Source: Rhyacophila brunnea
Lineage: Eukaryota > Arthropoda > Insecta > Trichoptera > Rhyacophilidae
Direction: 5' to 3'
Assembly (NCBI GenBank): GCA_022495005.1
Contig: JAGYXB010000825.1
Coordinates: forward strand, 7,192,001-7,256,000
Length of the DNA: 64,000 nucleotides
The translations under genes were made by a program, and so were the position numbers. Each line of letters begins with the position of its first letter. The stretch's first letter is position 1. Positions 37,501 through 64,000 of this stretch are shown one piece after another. The notes under the pieces were generated by a model that saw only the letters and a program-made list of their open reading frames with translations, was not told where the DNA came from and searched no databases.

Positions 37501-39531
37501 CGTATTACCATTATCGTCTATTAAAATAATGAATCAAGTCTGGTGACTATCAGGCAAAATTAGGAATGTTTCTATTTCACTCATGACTTTATGAAAAGAA
37601 TCAAAATGACATTTTTTGATTGGGCCACAGGATTAGTATGAGTCGTCGAGTCTGATCGTGTACTTCTCGTATTAACAATATGACAAACCTGACTGGGTCA
37701 ACAAATATTTTGTTGGAGACCTCTTTTATTAAATCATCTCCAATGACTTCGAGTTTTATTTGCAGGTTAAGTATTTTACTTCCATCGGGTTGAGGTGGCA
37801 CTTTGATTCTAAGTAGAGCAATTCCGGTCTCTTTGAATTCATCGTTTGCCTTCACTCTTTGCAAGGCGTGGCTTTGCAATTCTTTCAATGCAGACAGCAC
37901 CGGCTCGTATTGTAATACCAAGTCTACAGCATACTTCCTTGCTAATGTCTGAAATAAACATTAAGTTGCAACAAAGTTAATGAAGTGTTCAAGAACCACC
38001 CCGTTCAAGATTTCCACTAATAACGGTAAGCGTATGCTGAAACACAGACAACGCAGAACAGCATACTATAGAATTGGCAAAGCAGGGCATGTGACGCAGA
38101 CATAGGTGACAAGCGTGTCCTGCGACATAGCTGAATGACACAGAATAATTATACAGACAGTCGCGCCAGTCTTCGCACGGATCGACGTGAGTAATCAGCA
38201 AAATGAGTTCATACAATCCACCAAGGCGTAAAATTTCTATTTGGCATAGTGATTACCTGAAAAAACTTCCTACGCGTGGGGAATTTTTATTGTCGCGTGA
38301 GTTACTTGATGAAAAATTTTAAAATTACTTTCGATTAGACAGACTACAATATGAATATATTCACAACATAATAGAATTTTTTCAATTAGAAACTAGCTTT
38401 TCCGTCATTTTCGCGGCGAAATTTAAAAGAGTACATTCAAACGTGCACGCAGCAATTTCTGCCGGCATTATCATGAGCCACAGCGCAGGACACAATATGT
38501 ATATGACGCATGTGCCTGCGTCACAGCATATATAGGTCTGTACTTCTTTATGCATTACAAATTCTGCAATGCCTTGCACTGCGCCGTCTGCACCTCAGCA
38601 CACGCTTAGCTTAAGTATGTTTCTGAGGATAAACAATAATTTGAATAAAAGTTATTTCGACTTGCGGTAGCTACATTGAGAAAGCGAGGGATGAAACAGG
38701 TTCTGATAGACACACAAATTAAGTTTCTTGAGGTAAATCAAATTCTGGATAAGACGGTATCCTTTACTCATGAATTCAAGATTTGGATGAAACTTGACTT
38801 GGTTTCGGTTGCTGTTTCGGGTCGGTTAGCATGACATGAAGACATTTTGTGTAACAACATTAAGCCACTGATTTAAAAAATGAAACCATTGTTTAATAAA
38901 TTAAGACATAATGTGTACCAATAATAATGAGGAAAATTTGAGTAATTGTCTAAAAATATATTTATTACGGGAACTGTTTTAAAGGTAATATTTTCATTGT
39001 AATGATCATCCATTCATACTTATTTAGAAAATATATTATTGTTGCGGACAGAATGAAAAATGAGTTGGTATTTGGTTGGTATTGAATTCATCAGTCAATC
39101 GATAAAACAGTAATTTGTTTTCACGATAATTAAATTACTGAGAAGTTTTTGTCATGCACACCGCGGTTTAATTTAGGTATGTAGTAGCTACACTGTGAGT
39201 GAATAAATATTAAAAAAAATATTCTTTTTTTTAAATATATTTCGACAAAGAGGCATTTAATTTTGATTAATATCGTTATTTGCCCCTTCAAAACAGATGT
39301 TGCACTGTAATCGTCAATAATGTTTATAAGATGATATTTTAAAGAATCATAACAAAGTACTCTAACCTCAATTTCTTTGTCACATCTCTCGTTATTCTCG
39401 GTGTAATATGGTTCTTGCCATAACTTTATATGATCGCTATTCAGTTTACAGCGTACTCGCAAAAGTAAATCTTCATTTACTAATTCGGAATGAACTTCGG
39501 TAGTTGATTGCATTGTTACAAAAATACACAA
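16409..39531 (-). CDS. NUB1: NUB1 (NEDD8 ultimate buster 1) orthologue, complete, 12 exons
   Basis: NUB1 binds NEDD8 and FAT10 and hands them and their conjugates to the 26S proteasome. Exons (5' to 3' on the minus strand): 39531-39367, 37948-37689, 37049-36949, 30865-30756, 29307-29150, 28923-28727, 26856-26568, 23224-23053, 21370-21302, 19098-18975, 17679-17565, 16541-16409. All splice sites are GT-AG and phases agree; about 630 residues, close to the roughly 615 of human NUB1. Residues about 105-175 are the ubiquitin-like domain (KLIHQGRVVKHDERL, KNGAQILTVLL). Residues 213-260 hold LEDQHGNTIKLP and ALMIAMTLHERGR. UBA1 is near 376-410 (MMDMGF), UBA2 near 445-482 (LVDMGY) and UBA3 near 498-541 (LVSMGF). 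A poly-Ser run precedes the acidic tail DGYLDLTLVEEEEF. The start may be Met1 (39531) or Met7 (39513). Introns carry two mariners and many other transposons. Confidence 0.95.
17157..17420. mobile_element. pogo/Tigger-like MITE
   Basis: 264 bp; inverted ends CAGAAGGTCCTCATTATCC and GGATATTGAGGACCTCCTG, flanked by TA. In NUB1 intron 11. Confidence 0.82.
17565..17679 (-). CDS. NUB1: NUB1 exon 11 (poly-Ser linker)
   Basis: Acceptor CAATGTTCAG, donor GTAAGT, phase 1 to 2. Encodes NPFGNTAAG, a run of ten serines, then a Lys/Glu helix. Confidence 0.9.
17812..18042 (-). repeat. tRNA-derived SINE, nearly full length
   Basis: On the minus strand: A-box TGGCCGCGCGGCTTAAGC, B-box GGTTCGAATCCTGGG, a common body ending GGATCGGACATGGTCGG and an A-rich tail (T-run at 17803-17813 on the plus strand). 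In NUB1 intron 10. Confidence 0.88.
18191..18600. mobile_element. MITE with GTGCATGGATTTACTG ends
   Basis: Ends ACGTGCATGGATTTACT and GTAAATCCATGCACGCC, same interior as 20251-20686 in reverse orientation. In NUB1 intron 10. End positions approximate. Confidence 0.82.
18975..19098 (-). CDS. NUB1: NUB1 exon 10 (UBA3)
   Basis: Acceptor CTCTTTTCAG, donor GTAAGT, phase 0 to 1. UBA3 motif LVSMGFNSEMAESALKEL. Confidence 0.94.
19241..19340. repeat. Fragment of hAT-like family B end
   Basis: CAGTGACGAAGACTCCATAA and the following CCTACCTTCTTA match the left end at 32934. No right end found nearby. In NUB1 intron 9, upstream of exon 10. Confidence 0.6.
20251..20686. mobile_element. MITE with GTGCATGGATTTACTG ends, most complete copy
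   Basis: About 435 bp; inverted ends ACACGTGCATGGATTTACTG; flanked by TATA-like sequence. In NUB1 intron 9. Confidence 0.84.
20717..21270. mobile_element. hAT-like MITE
   Basis: 554 bp, inverted ends CAGTGGCGGCTCGT, 8-bp duplication GTTAAAAC on both sides. In NUB1 intron 9; ends 32 bp downstream of exon 9. Confidence 0.9.
21302..21370 (-). CDS. NUB1: NUB1 exon 9 (linker, start of UBA3)
   Basis: 69-nt exon, acceptor T-run + CAG, donor GTAAGT, phase 0 to 0. Encodes LNENDLPRTVLDSNEISQH, then leads into UBA3. A hAT-like element (20717-21270) ends 32 bp downstream of it. Confidence 0.88.
21907..22096 (+). repeat. Two tandem 95-bp units
   Basis: Units start at 21907 and 22002 (ATAAGGTGAAGTTA...ACATACCTACCT) and differ at only a few positions; a recent duplication in NUB1 intron 8. 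Confidence 0.92.
22646..22940. mobile_element. MITE with GTGTCGCTGAG ends
   Basis: 295 bp; inverted ends GTGTCGCTGAGTTT(T/C)AAAA followed by CCCGCTAT(T/A)ACACTTTTT; flanks AATT on both sides. Contains a (TA)n microsatellite at about 22695-22723. In NUB1 intron 8. Confidence 0.88.
23053..23224 (-). CDS. NUB1: NUB1 exon 8 (UBA2)
   Basis: Acceptor GGTTTCAG, donor GTAAGT, phase 2 to 0. UBA2 motif FVKMLVDMGYSKNKAILAL. Confidence 0.94.
23384..24685 (+). mobile_element. mariner element, copy 1 (nearly full length)
   Basis: About 1.30 kb, flanked by TA. Inverted ends read CGAGGGTGGGTCAATAA...TTATTGACCCACCCTCG. It lies in the intron between NUB1 exons 7 and 8 and is inserted inside a 256-bp MITE (23304-24863). 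Confidence 0.95.
23572..24620 (+). pseudogene. mariner transposase, copy 1, one frameshift
   Basis: Starts at Met in MEKIEFRAVIKHFNIKG with a helix-turn-helix region. The catalytic triad is visible as TVDETW, HQDNARVH and LAPSDFF; the second and third Asp are 34 residues apart (D34D). The reading frame breaks between SKQWIAK and KPCPKKAK (about 24108), so two frames are needed. A second Trp is changed (TVFSD where the other copies have TVFWD). Confidence 0.92.
24965..25355 (+). repeat. Dispersed repeat, copy 1
   Basis: Aligns in reverse orientation with 29995-30370: shared blocks include CGTGAGCTTTC, GCTGGCTTCCTGTAAA, CAAAGAGGTT and CCGGACACGG. Class unknown; no clear terminal inverted repeats. 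In NUB1 intron 7. Confidence 0.7.
25845..26120. mobile_element. hAT-like MITE (CAGTGTTTCTCAAAC type)
   Basis: Left end CAGTGTTTCTCAAACGG, right end ...GACACTG with a short insertion in the right terminal repeat. Contains paired GGTCCGC-type inner repeats. Flanking duplication is imperfect (ATCTAGTC / ACTAGACC). In NUB1 intron 7. Confidence 0.65.
26223..26428. mobile_element. Truncated hAT-like family C copy
   Basis: Aligns with 10217-10420 (ATCGCCCAAAATATAC... to ...CCTCCACCTTTCGCCACTG). The left part is missing. In NUB1 intron 7, downstream of exon 7. Confidence 0.8.
26568..26856 (-). CDS. NUB1: NUB1 exon 7 (UBA1)
   Basis: Acceptor AACTTGTAG, donor GTAGAG, phase 1 to 2. Encodes FMRLHLLQAIVLYHQ, then UBA1 (LCAMMDMGFTLVESRMALRA) and a Lys/Arg-rich helix. 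Confidence 0.95.
27079..28364 (-). mobile_element. mariner element, copy 2
   Basis: About 1.29 kb, flanked by TA, same ends as copy 1, opposite orientation to copies 1 and 3 and so parallel to NUB1. It lies in the intron between NUB1 exons 6 and 7. Confidence 0.95.
27143..28187 (-). pseudogene. mariner transposase, copy 2, several frameshifts
   Basis: Same protein as copy 1. It has the shared break after SKQWIAK, another before RWVPRL, and a one-base loss just before HQDNARVH, so at least three frameshifts; not functional. Confidence 0.92.
28727..28923 (-). CDS. NUB1: NUB1 exon 6 (conserved central region)
   Basis: Acceptor TTTTTATCAG, donor GTTAGT, phase 2 to 1. Contains TVDNYALLNLDIAWCYLCLQ, matching the family pattern TVDNYAVLQLDIVWCY. 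It contains no ATG, so it is found only by translation. Confidence 0.93.
29150..29307 (-). CDS. NUB1: NUB1 exon 5 (conserved central region)
   Basis: Acceptor TTTGGCAG, donor GTATTT, phase 0 to 2. Encodes LEDQHGNTIKLPPREKKALM and LHERGR, strongly like the matching part of vertebrate NUB1. Confidence 0.93.
29525..29984. mobile_element. pogo/Tigger-like MITE
   Basis: 460 bp; inverted ends CAGTAAAACCTCGTTAATA and TATTAACGAGGTTTTACTG; TA at the left, TG at the right. AATTCGAAAT motifs inside. In NUB1 intron 4. Confidence 0.85.
29995..30370 (-). repeat. Dispersed repeat, copy 2
   Basis: Inverse copy of 24965-25355 (CCGTGTCCGGAAA, CAGGAAGCCAGCGGC, GAAAGCTCACGGTG). In NUB1 intron 4, next to a pogo-like MITE. 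Confidence 0.7.
30756..30865 (-). CDS. NUB1: NUB1 exon 4
   Basis: Acceptor GTCTTTCCAG, donor GTATAA, phase 1 to 0. Encodes SPTGLRKVDDIYSEMQLARH and an acidic stretch. It lies 6.1 kb from exon 3, across the largest transposon nest in the window. Confidence 0.88.
31323..31575. mobile_element. MITE, CGTCGC family, intact 253-bp copy
   Basis: Inverted ends CGTCGCTGTAGGATTGG...CCAATCCTATAGCGACG; 4-bp duplication AGAT on both sides. In NUB1 intron 3. No coding capacity. Confidence 0.87.
31875..32488. mobile_element. hAT-like element
   Basis: 614 bp from CAGTGGTGCGAAGC to CCACCAACCCTG with a perfect 8-bp duplication CCCTAGCC on both sides. In NUB1 intron 3. No transposase frame. Confidence 0.88.
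33042..36031. mobile_element. Unclassified 2.99-kb element with perfect 26-bp inverted ends
   Basis: Terminal repeats 33042-33067 and 36006-36031 are identical inverted copies beginning GGACGGTGTTATGCAGTAAC; flanks ATTT on both sides (4-bp duplication). Subterminal CAGTTAAG..ACACTTTTG and GCTTAACTG motifs recur. It contains the palindromic foldback element 33610-34999; without it the element is about 1.6 kb. It also holds a 75-codon frame at 35126-35353 of unknown identity. I do not recognise the superfamily. Confidence 0.8.
33610..34999. mobile_element. Palindromic foldback element, copy 1 (about 680-bp arms)
   Basis: Flanked by TTAA at both ends (33606-33609, 35000-35003). The left arm (33610 to about 34295) is the near-perfect inverted copy of the right arm (about 34315 to 34999), with a short A-rich spacer between GAACATGTACC and GGTACATGTTC. 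Ends GGGGGGACATGCTCGTCGAAGG. TTAA flanks are typical of piggyBac-type insertion. No coding frame. Confidence 0.92.
36373..36563 (-). repeat. tRNA-derived SINE, 5'-truncated
   Basis: Begins (plus strand) with a T-run and CGACCATGTCCGATCC, ends at CAGACCCAGGATT just before the B-box. Inserted in hAT family B element 32934-36879. Confidence 0.84.
36949..37049 (-). CDS. NUB1: NUB1 exon 3 (second half of ubiquitin-like domain)
   Basis: Acceptor TTCTTCAG, donor GTGAGA, phase 2 to 1. Encodes KLIHQGRVVKHDERL and QIKNGAQILTVLLAG. Confidence 0.92.
37429..37480 (-). repeat. Fragment of the CATGGCCCCCAC-ended element
   Basis: Reverse complement of the left end at 6881 (CCCTGTCAGCCCCCCCCC, TGTGGGGGTCATGG). 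In NUB1 intron 2, between exons 2 and 3. Confidence 0.7.
37689..37948 (-). CDS. NUB1: NUB1 exon 2 (start of ubiquitin-like domain)
   Basis: Acceptor TTATTTCAG, donor GTTTGT, phase 0 to 2. Ends with LNLQIKLEVIGDDLIKEVS and FVDPVR, the first half of the Ubl fold. Confidence 0.9.
39367..39531 (-). CDS. NUB1: NUB1 exon 1 (start)
   Basis: Two in-frame Mets (39531 and 39513) precede an acidic/charged N-terminus. Donor GTTAGA, phase 0, joining DKEIE to TLARKYAVDL. Confidence 0.82.
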
Positions 39532-39864
39532 TGATATGCCAAATTGTTCAATACTGCAAAATTATTACAAATTTCATGACAAATGACAATGAGACGCGCG
39601 CTCACGTCAGCTGTTTACAATAAAACTACCATAGACAATATAAAACTACTCTGCCATCATAAACAAGAAGAGTCATAGATAATATACGTAGAGTTCTGGT
39701 TGTCTATTGAAAATTTAAAAAAAAATATTGTCCTAAAAATATAGCACACGGTCCGGGAAATTATGATATTTCGAGATAAATTGACCGCCACGATATAAAA
39801 GTGAAGTTCTATAGTTTTTCACAGAAATTATGAAGTAGTTGAAGTGACACTGAGCGAGATACAA

Positions 39865-41728
39865 CGTCGCTATAAATTTGTTTCCCGAATAGACCAAAAA
39901 ATGTCAATTTTACAGGAGACGAAAAACAAATTTCATTGTCGTATATTTAAATATCAGTAGATGTATCAATCATTCTTTCTACACTGTATGATTGCAACAT
40001 TATCTAAGAATAGATTCCAAGAATAATATACTGGTATAAATCATTAAATACACAGAAAATGCGTTTTATTTACAAGTACTCACTGTGGATATTCGGGAAA
40101 TTTTTGCGCTCTCTCAGAATAATGGATATTCAGGACAAATAAGGACGTTCGGGATTTAAGACCGTAGCATATTGCTGCACGGCCCACGGATTACTGAGTG
40201 GTCAAAAAGTACGCGCCTCAAATGTTATATTTATTTACACGATAATTGTTAATAATTACTTCTACTATTTAAATACTTATGATCGTAATTACCTATTTTT
40301 GTATGTAATAATAACATGCGGCAATCGCTTTTTCGGTTTAAGTAATAAAATAGTTTTAAAGTAATTAACTATTTTTTTATTGAACGAATAATTCACAAGA
40401 TTTCAGAATGTACCATTCTAATAATTGAACATACATAATTTTTAAAATCACTTCTGAGAAAATATATTATAAGTAATAGAAAAAATCTTTTTGGCAGGAA
40501 TCGACCTTGCATCTTCTGGGTTTACGCCCCAGTCCACGGATTATTCACTATGCTACGAGGTGGCATATTTATAACGACAAAATTTAACTATTGGCTTTTG
40601 GTTTTTGTTTATTAAATAAAATTTGGTATCTACTACTTCAATTACTAACCGACGTCATGGATTTCTCCAATATTTTATGATGATACTTACTCGTACTTGC
40701 TAACAATTTTATATTAATACTATTTCCAAAAAAAAATCTATGTTTATATATCTGTATATTATTATATCTATATATTTCTATAATTAACAATCAAACTTAT
40801 TACAAACCACCAAATAAATATTATATATTTACTATTGTAAGGAATAGCAACACAAAATAATAGCATGTATAAATTAATTACCATTGGCTGCTAATATTAG
40901 GTAGGTACCAATATCCTAAGTATATAATATTCTCCAAATAAATACATAGTTACTAACATACATATTAAATTAAATTAACTATCAGCACATTCAAAAATAA
41001 ATAATAGCATCGCATTTATTTTCAGATAAATAACTAGATTAAAAGTAAAATAAAGACAAACAATGTTTGGTTAATAATAATTTGAAATAATTATTATTTT
41101 TTACGTCATAGTAGTTGCCGGGTCACACTGTAGAATTCATATAACCGTTGGGATTTTGTGTCATTTATCAAAACAAAATGCAGTTAGGTATTTAGGTTAA
41201 AATACTCACTTCCATAACTCTACTGTAAGTTCAGGGCGAACTGGTGATGCATCAGCTATGAATGATCTCTTCAAATTTGATGAATTCACTATTAAAACAA
41301 TAGTAACTTTAAAAACAATATCAATAAGACGAAATTTGAAAGAGGACTCCGGACGGCCGAAAAATATGAAAGTGGGCGTGATTGTTTTAGAGCTAGACAG
41401 CGTTAATGTGGGAGCGAGATGCACGGCGTCAGCGCGGTTTGATTGGCTAAAGTCATATTCGGGAAATAAACACTCAGCCAGAGATCTATTTCGACCGAAA
41501 TTAACTTGGATATTCAGGTACGAATAGTTGGACATTCGGGAGGACACCACGATGTAATTGTAACTTAACATGGCGTATTCGGGTTTTTTAAAAAAATATC
41601 TCTGTTCCTAGATAAAATATATTGTTTTTATAAATGATTTCGGTAGAGTTCGATAAAAGAAATTGAACTGCATTAAAATGTCGATTTCGACAAAAATGGA
41701 TATTCGGGAAACAAATCCTATAGCGACG
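39865..41728. mobile_element. Long member of the CGTCGC family (1.86 kb)
   Basis: Ends CGTCGCTATAAATTTG and AAATCCTATAGCGACG with 4-bp duplication ACAA on both sides. About 100 bp at the left end and shorter patches at the right match the 253-bp MITEs; the middle 1.6 kb is different and has several TATTCGGG motifs and a frame at 41571-41206. Either the parent of the MITEs or a MITE with a large insertion. Lies between NUB1 and the ABCB gene. Confidence 0.72.
40496..40562 (-). repeat. tRNA-like relic
   Basis: Minus strand shows an anticodon-arm-like CTGGG-GCGTAAA-CCCAG hairpin and AGGTCGATTCCTGCC resembling a T-arm. The T-stem does not pair well and position 33 is not T, so a functional tRNA is unlikely. 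Inside the long element 39865-41728. Confidence 0.35.
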
Positions 41729-42593
41729 ACAATGCAAATAATAGGTTTCATGTATTTAAGAGCATTCGAAACTAGTATCAGTAGCAATAATTCAATTTAT
41801 CCTGTGTAATTTGAATTGCAATCTGCACAAGTTCAATGTTAAATTGTTCCACTCTAGCTATAAGTAAAGATATTATTGTTTGGAAGTAATAGGTAGGTAC
41901 CTAAATAATAAACTAAATATTTTATAATATTACTGTGAACCGAGCCGTATAAATTTTTATATAGGTACCCATCCAAATTGGACAATAACGGAAGTGAGCC
42001 TTATAAACTTTTAGTTTTACAGCACTCAAAAGCAATTCTATAACATTGTCAATGTGGTGAATTGGTTGTCACAGAAAAATTTATATTTTCCCTCTTGATT
42101 TCAGTCTTCAACGTGTTGTATCTATAATAATGTATGTGTATTATCTATGTATTTATAGGTTTTATTTTTTTAAATTTTGATTTAGGAACATTTTCTTTGT
42201 TTTTAAAACTATCTATTACCTAGCTTTTGTTTTCGGTGTGTCAAAAGTTATGAAAACTGTGATTTTGATATTTGATTTATGCATTGAATAAATCATGAAA
42301 AAACTCTTAAATATCATACATGCAGAAAATTAACATTACTGTTGTGCAAACATAAAAATCATACGTTAAACGTGGTAAGCATTCTTTTCTAAGTAAATCG
42401 CCAGGTATTTTAAAATACCTAATACAATTTCTTTTCTTCATATTTATTAGGTGGAAAAAAGAAATAGGAAACGCAATCTTTACAAACCTCCTGTTTACCA
42501 ACGTTGATTAACGCGTGTTAATTATTATGCTTTGAATTTTTTGAACCATATAAAGTGGGCAAGAAAATCGAAAAAAGCGATTGAACAGTCCTA

Positions 42594-42854
42594 TTATGAA
42601 GTGATTATTGGAAAAATTGTAGTGTTTGCTCCTTCAAGTGCTTTACCCAGATTTGATAATTCACACCAATCGTTGATATACTGTCCACATGGGTAATTTC
42701 TGACTGACTGTAAAATTCTTAAATCACAACATTTTAAGATGAGAGGAGGGATGCCTAAAATATTATAATTAATCAATGCTCTTTTGTACCTATCTAAATA
42801 AATAATATTAAATACCATGTATAACAACATAGTTAAATTTTTATTGCATGTCAC
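42594..42854 (-). other. Unidentified open frame with protein-like composition
   Basis: The minus-strand frame includes PPLILKCCDLRILQSVRNYP and GQYINDWCELSNLGKALEG. It looks more protein-like than its AT-rich surroundings and could be a transposase relic or an exon. No family recognised and no partner exons seen. Confidence 0.25.
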
Positions 42855-42973
42855 TCGCGGAAACGAATGTTCTATCTCTCGTTATCTATAAATAGTAAAA
42901 TTATTATAGGTGCTTTCAAATAACATAGTATATTATAAAGAAGTGATAGCACATTCTATTTTCTTCGGTAATT

Positions 42974-43275
42974 GTGCCGCAGAGGTGAACACGAGCTTTT
43001 ATAATTGGTTTTTTACGAAAAAAGTTTATTCCATGTAGACAATTATAATAAATACCTTTTCTGTCGGCGCATCGGCTTTTCGATCCAATAATCGTTTATC
43101 GAAAATTTGAAATTTTCATACATTTTGATACACCACTATCACAAACTAAGATTATATGAGGTAATATTAGGTTGGGGTAGGTTAGATTAGATTAGGTTAG
43201 GTTAGGTTAGTTTAGGTTAGGTTTGGTTTGGTCTAAAAAGAAAGTTGTAAAATCTCATGTTCACCTCTGCGGCAC
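42974..43275. mobile_element. MITE with GTGCCGCAGAGGTGAAC ends
   Basis: 302 bp; inverted ends GTGCCGCAGAGGTGAACA; flanks AATT / ATTT. Ends resemble those at 22646 (GTGYCGCWGAG). Holds a TTAGG-type array. Between NUB1 and the ABCB gene. Confidence 0.82.
43168..43232 (+). repeat. Interstitial TTAGG-type array
   Basis: Short run of TTAGG units with TTGGG, TTAGA and TTTGG variants, inside the MITE at 42974-43275. TTAGG is the insect telomere repeat; here it is internal. A shorter CCTAACCTAAC occurs near 25108. Confidence 0.75.
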
Positions 43276-44066
43276 ATTTACCTTTTCTTCTACATAATTT
43301 TGATGGTGGGTTTAAAAAATACTGGTTTTCCGAGGGCTCACATTTTCTCTGAAAGGCGCTGACTATAATTACCGATGCCGTCCCTAGGCAAAGTGCCGAT
43401 GCTAACTAACAATGCTTTAATATAAAAAAAAACTATAACTGCAAATTGTATGCAAAATTGTATCAACCTACATACCTACATGTTTTATTATTTATGTTTG
43501 GCTATCATAAACATACGCAAGGAACAAAATTCTTTAAAAAAATACATACACGTATACTGAGGATTAAAGAATTTCCACGAAACATACTCTCAAACAGCAG
43601 TGTTACAAGGAGGTCTGAAGCTGTAATAGGTTTGGAGACTCCCTTGTGAACAAAATTGGCTGTGCAATAAACCGCTATTGGGTATTACAACACTTATAAA
43701 ATGGTATAAATTGCTAGCATTTTTTATCATTATTTTGTAAATTAAGATGTCAGCACTTTGTAATGAAGTGACCATCATCAGCTGCATGAAAAATCCCCAT
43801 AGCTCTCAAAAGTTCATAATAATAGTAATATTCGTTCCATCATTTGTCGCCATTTATAATATGTTAACACATTGACTTCTGACTAGATAATTACTTTTTA
43901 ATTACCACATTTAAATAGCATGCTAATTATATCGAATGGTCACCTAATCGTTCCAATGTATTAAGCAACACATGACATGCCTACTCCCACGGGACGTCAC
44001 TGTTAACTATTTGTATTACAATTAATTTTTTTTTAATTTGCTGTTATTCAGTAAGTAGATACAACC

Positions 44067-64000
<19,934 letters not shown>

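Larger units (their letters stand above)
39532..44066. other. Divergent spacer between NUB1 and the ABCB gene
   Basis: Holds the long CGTCGC element (39865-41728), a MITE with a TTAGG array (42974-43275) and otherwise AT-rich DNA. Promoters of both genes should lie in it, but no TATA box or initiator could be assigned with confidence. A minus-strand frame at 42854-42594 is listed separately. Confidence 0.6.

Noticed and set aside
41206..41571. Independent protein-coding exon between NUB1 and ABCB
   Set aside because: A possible donor follows, but the frame resembles no family I know, there are no partner exons, and it lies wholly within a 1.86-kb mobile element.

Overview
The window is a piece of an insect nuclear genome. 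It is AT-rich, its genes are split by GT-AG introns, and it is crowded with cut-and-paste DNA transposons, MITEs and tRNA-derived SINEs. A short interstitial TTAGG-type array (the insect telomere motif) fits this. I could not fix the order; a hemipteran is only a guess. No bacterial, viral or CRISPR-like content was seen.

Three protein genes were rebuilt by joining exons whose splice phases agree throughout. (1) 398-12466, + strand, eight exons: a complete TRAF-like protein of about 519 residues, with one N-terminal zinc finger unit, a long coiled coil and a C-terminal MATH/TRAF domain, but no RING. (2) 39531-16409, - strand, twelve exons: a complete NUB1 (NEDD8 ultimate buster 1) orthologue of about 630 residues, with a ubiquitin-like domain, three UBA domains and the acidic C-terminal tail. 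(3) 44067 to beyond the right edge, + strand, seventeen exons visible: an ABCB full transporter (P-glycoprotein/MDR type). It has the whole first half (TM1-6 and NBD1), the linker and the first part of the second membrane domain. The first two genes are convergent; NUB1 and the transporter are divergent, about 4.5 kb apart. They belong to different processes (signalling adaptor, proteasome delivery of NEDD8-type modifiers, efflux), and nothing suggests a shared pathway.

The rest is largely transposon archaeology inside introns. There are three mariner copies (23384-24685, 27079-28364, 45103-47509). At least nine hAT-like elements have CAG-type or similar ends and 8-bp target duplications. There are pogo/Tigger-like elements with TA duplications, three copies of a TTAA-flanked foldback (palindromic) element, several MITE families with 4-bp duplications, and a tRNA-derived SINE family. 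Nesting is frequent: a mariner lies inside a MITE, a hAT-like element inside a mariner, and a four-element nest at 32934-36879 holds a 1.39-kb palindrome within an unclassified 2.99-kb element within a hAT element, plus a SINE.

Most promising for follow-up: the palindromic TTAA element family, the unclassified element with perfect 26-bp terminal repeats, the 4-bp-duplication family with one long member, the shared frameshift in all three mariners, and the RING-less TRAF with its first exon 2.1 kb upstream.
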